Assembly: GCA_035457705.1 (NCBI GenBank)
Contig: DATIBD010000011.1
Location: forward strand, 1 to 64,000
Origin: DASPGQ01 sp035457705
Lineage (GTDB): Bacteria > Acidobacteriota > Vicinamibacteria > Marinacidobacterales > SMYC01
Direction: 5' to 3'
DNA length: 64,000 nucleotides
The translations under genes and the position numbers were made by a program. Shown here one piece after another: positions 8,006 through 16,917 of this stretch (the first letter of the stretch is position 1; every line of letters starts with the position of its first letter). Under the pieces are notes generated by a model. The model was not told the origin of the DNA, ran no database searches, and saw nothing but the letters and a program-made list of their open reading frames with translations.

Positions 8006-9877
8006 TCATCGATTCCGGCGGTAAACCTCCTTCAGCAGGAATCGAGAGTTCCCGTTGTACTTTCTCGTTGGGGGTACGGCTCTCTCGATGCCGATTCTCA
8101 CGAGGAGGTCGGTGGGCCCGACCCGGACGTAACCCTCTCTCTCTCCGCCGCTTTCCTGCGCGCTCAAGATGTAATCGTATTCGCCTCGAGAACAGGTTCC
8201 CTTCGCTGCGTAGAAGACGAGGGTGTGGTGACCTACCCCGTATCTCTGAAAAGGGAAGAGACGATAAATCGATTCCGCGAGGTCGACCTGGGTCCGGTAA
8301 TCGGTCGCCTCGATGCAGGTTCGAGCTCCCAGAGCCTTGGCTTCCTGATTCACGACATAGCGTAAGGGGAAGATCGCCGCCACGATGGCGAGCATGCATG
8401 CCAGGTAGACGACTTTGACGTAGCGGGCCTTATCGGGATCCATCGAATTCAGCGTTCTCAAGAAAGGAACCAGAAAGAGAAGGGCCACGCTCGTGAAGTA
8501 GTGAGGGTTGTACCTTCCGAAGAAAAAGACCGCCACGACGTACACTATGCCCGTGAGGTAGACGGCGCGTGAGAGGCCATCCCTTTTCCCGATCCAGGGA
8601 ACGAAGAGGATGGGAAGGACGCCCGTCATCATGAGCAAATACTTGACGTGAGGAACATAGCGGACCGGCACGAGGAGATCCGTCCAGGAAAAATAGTCGA
8701 GCATGCCCGCCAGGGACCACCTGTGGGATCCGAGGGGATGAAACCGGTCGTAGAGCGCCACCAGTCCGAGGTAACCGCCGTAAATGAACAGGAATCCGAG
8801 AGCGAGGAGGACCACGCGTTTCTTTCTCGGTTCCGTGCAGAACAACGTCGCCAACAGGAAAAACGCCAAACCGATCCCGTTCGCCACCGAGAGCGAGGCG
8901 AAGAAGCAGGAGATGAGGAACCAGAGGGGCTCCTTCTCGACGAAGAAATAGACGGCCGAAAGGAGGTAGAAGGTGACCAGCGTGTCCACGTGGGTCGGCT
9001 CGGCGATGTCGGCGAAGTGCGGATGCCAGGTCGAATAGAAGACATTGAAAATGGCGAAGAGCGCGATGCCACCGCTAATCACAAACCGGTCCAATCGACG
9101 ATCGCGCGCCGAAAGCACCCCCACCAGCGCGGCAATCAGAACGTAGATTCCGAACAGGACGATGAAGAACGGCAGCCGAACCGCCGCGGGGATCTCGCCC
9201 ACGTGCAGGATGGAAAGCACGTTCGAGTAGGCGAAGAACATGAACCGGGGGTAGAAGCCGTAGTGGCCGTTCTCGAGGTCCCAGTACGGGAAGACGTTCG
9301 TTTTGAGACTCCGCGAGAACTCGAAGCTTTCCGTGCCGTCGCCAGAAAAATTCTCGGGGTAGACCTTGCCGTGCAGGAGCAGGAGCAGGGCCAAGACCAC
9401 CGCGCCCCCGCTCACCAGGGGTAACGTCGACCGGTCGAGAGGTAACGAGAACGATCGCCGGTCGAGAACGGCCCAGACGAGAGCGATGACAAAGTAGGCC
9501 AGCACCATCCACGTCCTCGACAACTCTACTGACACCAGCTTCAAGACCGAGAACAGGACGGTATAGAGGACGAGCGACATCAGGGCCGATTTGATCAGGA
9601 GCTCCGCCGGGCTCCGATCGTCGGTCTTCGCGATCCACAGCAAGCCCGGCGTGAGGTAGACCATGGAATAACCGGCTATGGAGGCCAGGACGTTTGCCGC
9701 CTGGGAGAGCCAATCGCCGGTGAAGTCGATGTTCACGGCGTCGAACAAGGTCGACGCCCGCACCGCTTCGAGCCGCACCAGAAGAACATAGGCCGCGCCT
9801 TGAAGGAGGCTGAAGGTAAGGAGTGCTCCTTTGCCTACACGCCGAGCCTTCACGTTGGACTGAGAGCTAGCGAACAT
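8006..9877 (-). CDS. Polytopic membrane protein, possibly a GT-C-type glycosyltransferase
   Basis: A 623-residue protein with at least eleven hydrophobic segments along its length, among them a stretch near residue 150 and several between 215 and 480. A soluble C-terminal segment of about 110 residues follows. Between the second and third quarter there is an aromatic, acidic loop (GDGTESFEFSRS and ENGHYGFYPRF). A large loop after early helices is common in lipid-linked-sugar glycosyltransferases, but I do not see a decisive DxD/ExD motif, so the call is tentative. Its start overlaps the upstream sulfatase-fold gene by 11 bases. It probably works with that gene at the outer face of the inner membrane. 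Confidence 0.6.
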   Translation of the reverse strand: MFASSQSNVKARRVGKGALLTFSLLQGAAYVLLVRLEAVRASTLFDAVNIDFTGDWLSQAANVLASIAGYSMVYLTPGLLWIAKTDDRSPAELLIKSALMSLVLYTVLFSVLKLVSVELSRTWMVLAYFVIALVWAVLDRRSFSLPLDRSTLPLVSGGAVVLALLLLLHGKVYPENFSGDGTESFEFSRSLKTNVFPYWDLENGHYGFYPRFMFFAYSNVLSILHVGEIPAAVRLPFFIVLFGIYVLIAALVGVLSARDRRLDRFVISGGIALFAIFNVFYSTWHPHFADIAEPTHVDTLVTFYLLSAVYFFVEKEPLWFLISCFFASLSVANGIGLAFFLLATLFCTEPRKKRVVLLALGFLFIYGGYLGLVALYDRFHPLGSHRWSLAGMLDYFSWTDLLVPVRYVPHVKYLLMMTGVLPILFVPWIGKRDGLSRAVYLTGIVYVVAVFFFGRYNPHYFTSVALLFLVPFLRTLNSMDPDKARYVKVVYLACMLAIVAAIFPLRYVVNQEAKALGARTCIEATDYRTQVDLAESIYRLFPFQRYGVGHHTLVFYAAKGTCSRGEYDYILSAQESGGEREGYVRVGPTDLLVRIGIERAVPPTRKYNGNSRFLLKEVYRRNR

Positions 9878-12392
9878 AACCGAGCGCGCGCAGCGCGCGA
9901 AGCTCTTCGGGAGTCCAGGGCGCCTTTTCCGCCGCTTGAAACTGCCTGCCTAACGCTCGATGCGCCATCCACTGGCGCCGCAAGAGCGCTTCGTATCGCT
10001 CGACCCGTCGAGGATGAAGCTCGTTGACGCTATGCATCGCGAACGGGTCCGCCTCCAGGTCGTAGAGCAGCAGGCGGGGCACGTTCGGAAAGTACGGCTG
10101 TGAATACAAACGGCCGCCCGCGGGTACTGCGTGGCGGCCGAGTCGCGGATCCGCGCCTTCGGCTGTGGGTCCAATCTCGAGCGAAGCTCCCCAACGCCCG
10201 TCGATCATCTCGATGTTCCCGACGAGCTCCCCGGTTTTGCCGTTCCAGCGGAACTCGTCCAGGATGACGGGCCTCGTCTCGAATCCGTCCTCGCCCAGCA
10301 GCAGCGGTGCGAGCGACTGGCCCTGCGTCACACTCGGTGGGGGAAGCTTCACCAGATCGAGCACTGTCGGAAGAAGGTCGATCATCGACACGGGCTGGCG
10401 GAAGCGCTGGCCGGCGGCGATGTGTCCCGGCCAGACGAAGATCAGAGGGATCCGAGTCTCAAGCGAACCGAAGAGGGCTCCCTCCCAGTCCGGTGGCTCG
10501 GGGTCGAGGAGACCGCGACCGAAGCGGGGGAAGGTCGCCGCCGGGTGGCCATGATCGGAGGCGATGACGAGAAGAGTCCTCGACCACTCACCGGAAGCCT
10601 TCAACCGCTCGACGAATCGGCCGAGCTGTTCGTCCTGCTGCGTCATCGCCTCGTCGTAGAGGCCGCGCAAAACGTCGTAGAATTCGTGCGCGTCGATGCC
10701 GGCACGGGCGAGCTCCTCGCGGTAGCCGGCGTATATGCTCGTACTCCACACGGCACCTCCTTGGATTTTGCTTTCCCACGCGGCGAGCTTCGCGCGACGC
10801 TCGGCAGAAACGTACCGACCGGCAAAGGGATTTACCGACGGGTAAGGCGCGTGCACATCCGTCGTCTGAAAGTGGGCCCAGTAGGGCTCGGCGGGATAGT
10901 GCTCGCCAAACCACCGGAAGCGCTCGTGCAGCCCAGCGGACGAAGGGCGGTCGCGCCCATACACCTCCCCAATCACGTCGGCTCCGTGCTCCGGCCCGAT
11001 GCTGAGTGCGGCATTGGGGTTGCTCGTGAAAGCGGCAGTCAGGTAGCCGCCGGCGTGCAGGTGCTCCGCGAGCGTCGTAACGCTCGGCGGCACGGGCGAG
11101 GATTCGGGCCGAAATCCGCCCAGCACGCTGTGGTGCAGCGACGTCACGAACGACGCCGTCGAAGGTTGCGTCCACGTCGAGTTGCTGTGCGCCCGCTCGA
11201 AGAGGGCACCTTCTGCGGCAATCTTCTCAAGATTAGGCGTCGTCTGCCTTTCGTAACCGTAGACGCTCATGAAATCGGCCCCGGCCCCGTCGATGACGTA
11301 GAGAATGACGTTGGGCTTGTCGGAACGTCGGGCCCCGCTGAGCGTCGGCGCACTCCACAAGGCGACGGTGCCGTCCCGTTCCGCCGTCGCCTCGAGCGAA
11401 AGCGATGCGACGTGTCCGCCGAAAGGCGCGAGGTCCAGACTGCGCTGGCCCCACTCCGCAGGGTCCGAGTACGACTCTTCGAAGAGAGTCTCCTCGGCAC
11501 CCCCGTCGGGCCGGACCGTGATCGTGAAGGTCACCGGCAGGTCGTCGCGCACGACGCCGAGGCCGAAGTCGAACCGAGCCCCTTCGGGCACCATGACACG
11601 AAACGAGAGTCGCGCCGGGGTGTGGGCATAGAGCGAGCGGCGTGCCGAGCGGCCGGCGAAACCGTAGGAATCACGAAGGGACATCGTGGTGGCCCACGTG
11701 AGCTGCTCCGCAGCCGGTATGGCAGTCACGGAAACGATATCGATGCCGGAGGCTCGCGGAACGGCGAACGCGATGCCGATCCGCGTGGCTCGCTCGTTCT
11801 CGTCGAGATCTTCGGGACGGCGAACGGGAAAAACGTACGTGAGAAGCGCTCCGTCGGAGAACGCGGGCGCGATCTCGGAGGAGACCATCAAGCTCGAGAT
11901 GGCGCTCTCGGGGATCATGTCATCTTCAAGCTCGAGCAAGACCGTGGCTCCTCGGATCGGATCGGCGGCGCGCACGCGGAGCACGATAGCTCCCCAGGCA
12001 TCCGGTACCCCCTCTTCGAGCTCTGTGTACACACCTCCAATGAGAACGTCACCGAACCGGCTCACCTCGCCGAAAGAGACACCAAGGCCGCCCTCTTCGT
12101 GGAAAAGGGTGCAGGAAGGTACGGAAGCACCTTGGGACTGCGCTCTCTGCTCGCGAGGCGCCGGCAGCGAGAGCGGCTTCCAACCGGCGACGCCCCCGTC
12201 AAAGGTCCAGTCGCGTTGCCCTGGCAAGTCCGTGGGCGGCAGAGCCGAGTCGACCATGGCGGATTCGAGGTGGTCCTCGAGATGGATGGGAGTTTCCGAT
12301 TCAATCGGGATCGGGACGTCCGGACCGCCGCAGCTCGCGAAGGCGAAACCCAGGCTAGCCGGGAGCAGGCAGCGCTGGTAGCATGGAATCAT
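9867..12392 (-). CDS. Sulfatase-fold (alkaline phosphatase superfamily) lipoprotein lacking the formylglycine motif
   Basis: An 841-residue protein. It begins with a short hydrophobic leader ending in ASC, a plausible lipobox, so it is probably a lipoprotein. Residues about 40-350 form beta-rich domains. The hydrolase domain starts with NVILYVIDGAGAD at about 360, and its second metal site is ASDHGH. Where sulfatases have C/S-x-P-x-R to make formylglycine, this protein has TQPSTAS, with Thr in the nucleophile position. That is closer to phospho- and phosphoglycerol transferases than to true sulfatases. I chose ATG 12392 because the leader follows it; it overlaps the divergent kinase start by two bases. 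It leads a group with the membrane protein, epimerase and oxidoreductase. Confidence 0.75.
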   Translation of the reverse strand: MIPCYQRCLLPASLGFAFASCGGPDVPIPIESETPIHLEDHLESAMVDSALPPTDLPGQRDWTFDGGVAGWKPLSLPAPREQRAQSQGASVPSCTLFHEEGGLGVSFGEVSRFGDVLIGGVYTELEEGVPDAWGAIVLRVRAADPIRGATVLLELEDDMIPESAISSLMVSSEIAPAFSDGALLTYVFPVRRPEDLDENERATRIGIAFAVPRASGIDIVSVTAIPAAEQLTWATTMSLRDSYGFAGRSARRSLYAHTPARLSFRVMVPEGARFDFGLGVVRDDLPVTFTITVRPDGGAEETLFEESYSDPAEWGQRSLDLAPFGGHVASLSLEATAERDGTVALWSAPTLSGARRSDKPNVILYVIDGAGADFMSVYGYERQTTPNLEKIAAEGALFERAHSNSTWTQPSTASFVTSLHHSVLGGFRPESSPVPPSVTTLAEHLHAGGYLTAAFTSNPNAALSIGPEHGADVIGEVYGRDRPSSAGLHERFRWFGEHYPAEPYWAHFQTTDVHAPYPSVNPFAGRYVSAERRAKLAAWESKIQGGAVWSTSIYAGYREELARAGIDAHEFYDVLRGLYDEAMTQQDEQLGRFVERLKASGEWSRTLLVIASDHGHPAATFPRFGRGLLDPEPPDWEGALFGSLETRIPLIFVWPGHIAAGQRFRQPVSMIDLLPTVLDLVKLPPPSVTQGQSLAPLLLGEDGFETRPVILDEFRWNGKTGELVGNIEMIDGRWGASLEIGPTAEGADPRLGRHAVPAGGRLYSQPYFPNVPRLLLYDLEADPFAMHSVNELHPRRVERYEALLRRQWMAHRALGRQFQAAEKAPWTPEELRALRALGYVR

Positions 12393-14241
12393 GCTCAAAT
12401 GCTCAAAGTGTGGGCGGACGTTCGAGCCGCCGACCCGTGTCTGTCCCGACGACGGAACGCTCCTCAAAAACCCCGTTGCTCCGGAAGAGCAGCCCATCGG
12501 TCGAACGCTCGATGGTAAATACCGCATCGACGGGTTCCTCAAACGCGGCGGCATGGGCGCCGTCTATCGAGGCACTCACCTTCTGCTCGGCAAGCCCGTT
12601 GCCATCAAGCTCATCCGGCAGGAGATCGTAACCTCGAGCGACATGATCGAGCGATTCTTTCGCGAGGCCAGGGCGGCGGCGAAGCTGAGCCATCCTAACA
12701 TCGTCACCGTCCACGACCTGGGTCAGACGGAAGATGGCACTCTCTACATCATTATGGAGCTCGTCGAGGGGTCGAGCTTGAAAGAGATCATCCAGAAGGA
12801 GGGTCCGCTTGCCACCGAGCGCGCCCTGACGCTCGCGAGAGGCGTTGCCAGCGCGCTCGCTCTGGCCCACCGCAAGGACATCGTTCATCGCGATCTCAAA
12901 CCCCAGAACATCATGATCTCGCGCGACAGCGAGGGCCACGAGTCCCCCAAACTGCTGGATTTCGGCATCGCCAAAACCCTCGAGCCCGACACTCCGGCGC
13001 TCACCTCCACGGGGATGGTGCTCGGGACTCCGCACTATATGTCCGCCGAGCAAGCGAAAGGAAAGCCGGCGGATCGCCGCAGCGACCTCTACGCCCTGGG
13101 CATCATTCTCTACGAGATGCTCGTTGGGAAGGTGCCGTTCGACGACTCGTCGATCCCGGCGATCCTGGTCAAGCATTTGACCGAGCCGCCGAAGCCGCCG
13201 ACCACCCTGAGAGCCGGGATCCCAGAAGCGGTGGAAGCCCTGGTCCTGCGCTGTCTCGAGAAAGAGCCCGAGAAGCGCTTTCAGAGCGCGGAAGAGCTCA
13301 TCGGTGCCCTGGCGACTCTGGACCTAACGGCAGTTTCGCCCGTGTCGGAGACGACTCGCGGGGTGACCCCGGTCAAACCACAGCTCCCGCCCGTACCGGC
13401 CTCTCCGCCGCCGCACACGATGGCCGGTGCCGCTTCGGTGGCCGCCCCTCGATTGCATGTGGACAGCGGCACGGTGCGGGCCCACGAGATCGAAGTCAGC
13501 GCCAAGGGCAGCCGCCTCGGCGTCATGATCGCAGCCGTTCTCTTGCTCGCTGGTGGGGCCGCTGCGGCGTACTTCCTGACGAGACCGTCACCCACGGAGG
13601 TTCCGGCCGAGCCCGAGCCGGTCGCAGCGGCATCGATCGCCAAGCCCCCGATGGAGCTCGAGCCCGAGGCCGCTGTCGCCCCGGAGCCCGATCCCGAACC
13701 CCCTTCGACGGCCGCGGCTGCGAAAGAGCCGGTGGCATCTCCACCCCTGTCGAAGTCGGCGTCGGTGACGAAGCCCTTGAGCGCCGAGCCCGCGCCGCCT
13801 CCCGCGCCACCGGTGGCCGCACAGCCGTTGCCCGAGCCCGAACCGGCACCGCCCCCGCGAGCGCCCACTTTCAGCATCGATTGTCAGGGCGTTCGGGATG
13901 CGTGCGGTACGATGCGTACGGTGCTGCGAGACGCTTTGCAGGAAAAGGGCATGCAGCCCGCGCGTCCGGAACAAGCGGAGCTGCTCGTGGCGCTCGAAGT
14001 GGAGGAAATCGAATCCCATGCCGAAGAGCAGTTCGGCACCACTTTCGTCACGCGCACCTATTCGGTAGCGGGAGACGCCGACGTGCCCCGGTTCGGAGAT
14101 CTCGTCCCTCTCCCGGCGCACACGTTCAGCTTCGACACCCGGTTCGGGCAGGACAAGCTGCGGGAACAAGCGCGCGTCTTCTCATCGGACGCCGCCGAAG
14201 AGCTCTCGGGTTACTGGTCATCCAAGATCGGAGAGCGATAA
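12391..14241 (+). CDS. Transmembrane Ser/Thr protein kinase with N-terminal zinc ribbon
   Basis: A 616-residue protein. Residues 4-24 carry CSKC and a later CPDDGT, a short zinc-ribbon-like module. The PknB-type kinase domain (about 44-310) has GGMGAVYRG, VAIKLI, the catalytic loop HRDLKPQN, DFG and GTPHYMSAEQ. A proline-rich linker and one membrane helix (about 372-392) follow, then an Ala/Pro/Glu-rich stalk and a C-terminal extracytoplasmic domain of about 120 residues starting at IDCQGVRDAC. That domain is not one I recognise. The start is fixed by the zinc ribbon, which begins at the ATG. A TAGCAT box six bases upstream would make a leaderless transcript. A perfect hairpin separates it from the convergent CsgG-like gene. 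Confidence 0.9.
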   Translation: MLKCSKCGRTFEPPTRVCPDDGTLLKNPVAPEEQPIGRTLDGKYRIDGFLKRGGMGAVYRGTHLLLGKPVAIKLIRQEIVTSSDMIERFFREARAAAKLSHPNIVTVHDLGQTEDGTLYIIMELVEGSSLKEIIQKEGPLATERALTLARGVASALALAHRKDIVHRDLKPQNIMISRDSEGHESPKLLDFGIAKTLEPDTPALTSTGMVLGTPHYMSAEQAKGKPADRRSDLYALGIILYEMLVGKVPFDDSSIPAILVKHLTEPPKPPTTLRAGIPEAVEALVLRCLEKEPEKRFQSAEELIGALATLDLTAVSPVSETTRGVTPVKPQLPPVPASPPPHTMAGAASVAAPRLHVDSGTVRAHEIEVSAKGSRLGVMIAAVLLLAGGAAAAYFLTRPSPTEVPAEPEPVAAASIAKPPMELEPEAAVAPEPDPEPPSTAAAAKEPVASPPLSKSASVTKPLSAEPAPPPAPPVAAQPLPEPEPAPPPRAPTFSIDCQGVRDACGTMRTVLRDALQEKGMQPARPEQAELLVALEVEEIESHAEEQFGTTFVTRTYSVAGDADVPRFGDLVPLPAHTFSFDTRFGQDKLREQARVFSSDAAEELSGYWSSKIGER

Positions 14242-14258
14242 ACCCCGCGAAGAAGAAT

Positions 14259-14287
14259 GTGCTCGCGGGCGCGAGACCCGCGAGCAC
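14259..14287. terminator. Perfect hairpin between convergent genes, likely bidirectional terminator
   Basis: GTGCTCGCGGG (14259-14269) pairs perfectly with CCCGCGAGCAC (14277-14287) around a seven-base loop. It lies in the 59-base gap between the kinase stop and the stop of the CsgG-like gene, where a shared terminator is expected. There is no U-tract on either side, so it would rely on the very stable GC stem or on protein factors. Confidence 0.7.
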
Positions 14288-14300
14288 CGAGCCAAAGCTC

Positions 14301-15206
14301 CTACTTCTTGCGCACGACGTCGGTCGCCTTCGCCGCTCCGGTGAAGCTCATGATGGAGAATCGATCCTTCACGTCGACGATCTGACCCTCCCCCGTTTCG
14401 GACTCGTCGGCACCGAGCACGGCGCCGGTGTCGGGATCGACGAGCTCCTCGCCCCTCGATACCACGGCGAACTTGTCGCCGACCTGGATGCCGGACATCT
14501 CGCCCATGTTGATCCAGGCCTGATTACCCTCGACCTTGATGATCTTCCCCTCGACCCCGGCCATGACGCCGCCCGCGCTCAGCTTGGCGAGAGACTTGCT
14601 CTCGGCGAACTGGGCAACCACCTTGGCGGAAGCCGCTTCAATCGCCTCGCTCGCAATACCCCATTCGTCTTCGCGGCTCAAGCTCGCGCCCTTGAAAACG
14701 CCTCCGCCCTTCTTCACGTCGCCATCAGCGGCGACGGCGACGATACGCTCGGCGGTCGTCGTATCGATGAGCCTCAAGTTGATCGTCGCTTCCGCCTTGG
14801 TATAGGCGCCTCCGATCCCGCCGAAACCACCTTTGGTGGTGTTGATGGCGAACTTGTCGATGCCCCCGGTGAGGATGTATTTAACCCCGAGGATCTGCCC
14901 GACCTTTGCCGCCGTTTGCTGATCCAGCGCTCCCGAGGTCGCGAGGCCCTGCTCTTTCATGACCATGTCGAGCTTCTCGCGCTCGATGATGCTGAATTGC
15001 TGCGATAACTTCTCGTTCTCAGAAAAAGCCGTGTCGATATGGTTCCGCGCCGCCGGCCCGAGATCATCGTAGAACCACCAGCTGCGCTCCGCGTTGTTCT
15101 CGAAATCCCAGATGGCGATTCGAATCTTGCCCTGGGCGTGGATGGTTGCCGGAACGAAGGCCCCGGCCAGCACGAACGCCAGCGTGAGGCGAAACGACTT
15201 CATCAT
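14301..15206 (-). CDS. CsgG-family exported protein
   Basis: A 301-residue protein with a cleavable signal peptide (MMKSFRLTLAFVLAG to IHAQG). The mature part has the CsgG-type pattern: RIAIWDFENNAE at the start, FSIIEREKLDMVMKEQGL in the middle, GQILGVKYILTGGI, and LRLIDTTTAERI. The C-terminal 90 residues, with GKIIKVEGNQAWINMG, resemble the small beta domain of FlgT-like proteins, whose relatives sit in cell-surface assemblies. There is no lipobox cysteine, unlike curli CsgG. The start is supported by AGGAGGT six bases before ATG 15206. It is convergent with the Ser/Thr kinase. Confidence 0.8.
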   Translation of the reverse strand: MMKSFRLTLAFVLAGAFVPATIHAQGKIRIAIWDFENNAERSWWFYDDLGPAARNHIDTAFSENEKLSQQFSIIEREKLDMVMKEQGLATSGALDQQTAAKVGQILGVKYILTGGIDKFAINTTKGGFGGIGGAYTKAEATINLRLIDTTTAERIVAVAADGDVKKGGGVFKGASLSREDEWGIASEAIEAASAKVVAQFAESKSLAKLSAGGVMAGVEGKIIKVEGNQAWINMGEMSGIQVGDKFAVVSRGEELVDPDTGAVLGADESETGEGQIVDVKDRFSIMSFTGAAKATDVVRKK

Positions 15207-15394
15207 GATTGGACCTCCTGAGCCCGCAAAGATGTGGTTGCTGTGAGTTTCTATGAGGGTAACACACGCTCGGTTTTGCGGCCATGCTCAAATCGGCGGG
15301 CGCCCGAGGTGATGATCCGTCCTGGACTGAAACGCGTGGGCTAGCAGCAGGATCTCCAAAGCGTCCCCCTTCGACGGCATGAGTTTGCTCTGCG

Positions 15395-16582
15395 ATGCTC
15401 TGCGTGTCAATCTCCCGTTCTCACGTGGCCTCCCATCGCACGCGATCCATGACCTCTCTGTTCGCTGGGGCCGCCATCTCTGCGACGGGTTACCTGGCGG
15501 TCATCACCGTCGTTCCGTTGATCGCGGAGGACGTTCTCGGCGGGCCGAGGTGGAGCGGAGTCCCGTCGGCCGTCGCGATCCTCGGGACCGCGTTCGGCAC
15601 CAGCGCCCTTTCCGCGATCATGGCGCGCCACGGCCGACGCCGGGGGCTTCTCGTCGGCTATTCCGTCTCGTCGATCGCCGCACTCGTTGCCGCCGCGGCC
15701 GCGGCGAGCTCGCTGTTTCCCTTGCTTGCCCTCGCGGTTTTCTCGATCGGCGCCGGTTACAGCGCGAGCCGACTGACGCGCTACGCCGCCGCCGATCTCT
15801 ATGAGCCCGCTCGACAATCTTCGGCCATCGGATGGATGGTCTGGGCGGGGACGATCGGCTCCGTCCTCGGGCCGATGCTTCTCGAGCCAACCCGGCAGTT
15901 GAGCGAATGGTTGGGTATCGCCGAATCGGTGGGACCTTTCGTTCTTGCGACCATCACCTTCGGAGTTTCCTGGCTCGTTCTTCTGGTGGCCCTTCCAACC
16001 AGCGAGGTAGCGCGGATGCCGGTCACGACCGGGATGGAACCCTCGGTTCTTTCGCGACCGGCGCGAACCGCGCTCATCGCCCTCGTGACGGCGCAGGGAG
16101 TGATGGTTCTCATCATGACGATGACCCCGATACACGTCCGCGCGGGAGGAAACGGGCTCGTCACCATCGGGGGTGTCATCGCGTCCCACACGTTTGGGAT
16201 GTACGCGCTGTCTCCCGTCTCCGGTTTCCTGAGCGATCGGTTGGGACGCATCCCGGTGATCCTGGCGGCGAGCGTGATCCTCACCGCTTCGGGTGTTTTG
16301 GCCGCGAGCACCACATCGCTCGCCGTACCGCTCTTCCTGCTCGGATTCGGTTGGAACCTCGCTTTCGTCGCCGGGAGCGCGCTTCTGACGGAGAGCACTC
16401 CCGAAACCAGGCGGGTGAGAGTCCAGGGGCTCGCCGATGCCTTGAGCTGGACAACCGCGGCGGTGGCGGGTGCGAGCTCAGGGGTTCTCCTCAGCGAGGT
16501 CGGTTTCGCAACGCTGAGCTATATCGGTGCATTTCTCGCGCTCGTGCCCGCGATCGCCATCGGTCTCGGTCGAGGCCGATGA
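15395..16582 (+). CDS. Major facilitator superfamily transporter
   Basis: A protein of up to 395 residues with about twelve hydrophobic segments and the inter-helix motif GFLSDRLGRIPV, matching the MFS loop motif GxxxDRxGRR in the second half. The first half has a weaker counterpart, ARHGRRRGLLVGY. The true start may be ATG 15449 (MTSLFAG), because the first 18 residues of the longer form are polar and neither start has a strong ribosome site. The substrate is unknown; drug or metabolite efflux is typical. The end overlaps the start of the next gene in ATGA. The 188 bases upstream, down to the CsgG-like gene, hold no other gene I can see. Confidence 0.8.
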   Translation: MLCVSISRSHVASHRTRSMTSLFAGAAISATGYLAVITVVPLIAEDVLGGPRWSGVPSAVAILGTAFGTSALSAIMARHGRRRGLLVGYSVSSIAALVAAAAAASSLFPLLALAVFSIGAGYSASRLTRYAAADLYEPARQSSAIGWMVWAGTIGSVLGPMLLEPTRQLSEWLGIAESVGPFVLATITFGVSWLVLLVALPTSEVARMPVTTGMEPSVLSRPARTALIALVTAQGVMVLIMTMTPIHVRAGGNGLVTIGGVIASHTFGMYALSPVSGFLSDRLGRIPVILAASVILTASGVLAASTTSLAVPLFLLGFGWNLAFVAGSALLTESTPETRRVRVQGLADALSWTTAAVAGASSGVLLSEVGFATLSYIGAFLALVPAIAIGLGRGR

Positions 16583-16905
16583 ACGCCTTCGACGAAGTGT
16601 ACCGGATCGTGCGCGACATCCCGAGAGGCCGTGTCATGAGCTACGGTCAAATCGCTCGGCTGCTCGAGCGGCCTCTGTCCGCCCGCGCGGTCGGGTGGGC
16701 GATGAGCCAGTGCCCGGCGAACGTACCCTGGCAGCGGGTCGTCAACGCCTCGGGCGGGATCTCGACGGAGCATCTTCATGATCCCCCGGACCTGCAAAGA
16801 CGACTGCTCGAAGCGGAAGGGATCCCGTTCGGCAAGAACGGAAAGCTCTCGCTGTCCCGTTATCGCTTCGAGCCTCGCCCGCGAAGGATCCAAAAGAGGA
16901 AGTGA
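16579..16905 (+). CDS. Alkyltransferase-like protein (ATL), a DNA alkylation-damage sensor
   Basis: A 108-residue homologue of the C-terminal domain of O6-methylguanine-DNA methyltransferase. It has the helix-turn-helix and the MSYGQIARLL and RAVGWAM elements. At the active site it reads VPWQRVVN, where methyltransferases have PCHRV; the acceptor cysteine is replaced by Trp. This is the hallmark of ATL proteins, which bind O6-alkylguanine without removing the alkyl group and hand the lesion to nucleotide excision repair. The start overlaps the MFS stop in ATGA, so the two are co-transcribed. Confidence 0.9.
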   Translation: MNAFDEVYRIVRDIPRGRVMSYGQIARLLERPLSARAVGWAMSQCPANVPWQRVVNASGGISTEHLHDPPDLQRRLLEAEGIPFGKNGKLSLSRYRFEPRPRRIQKRK

Positions 16906-16917
16906 GTACGGGCCCCG

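Noticed and set aside
10131..12518. Long plus-strand reading frame opposite the sulfatase-fold gene
   Set aside because: It is a frame shadow in high-GC DNA. The translation is rich in Arg and Gly with no domain, while the opposite strand has a clear enzyme.
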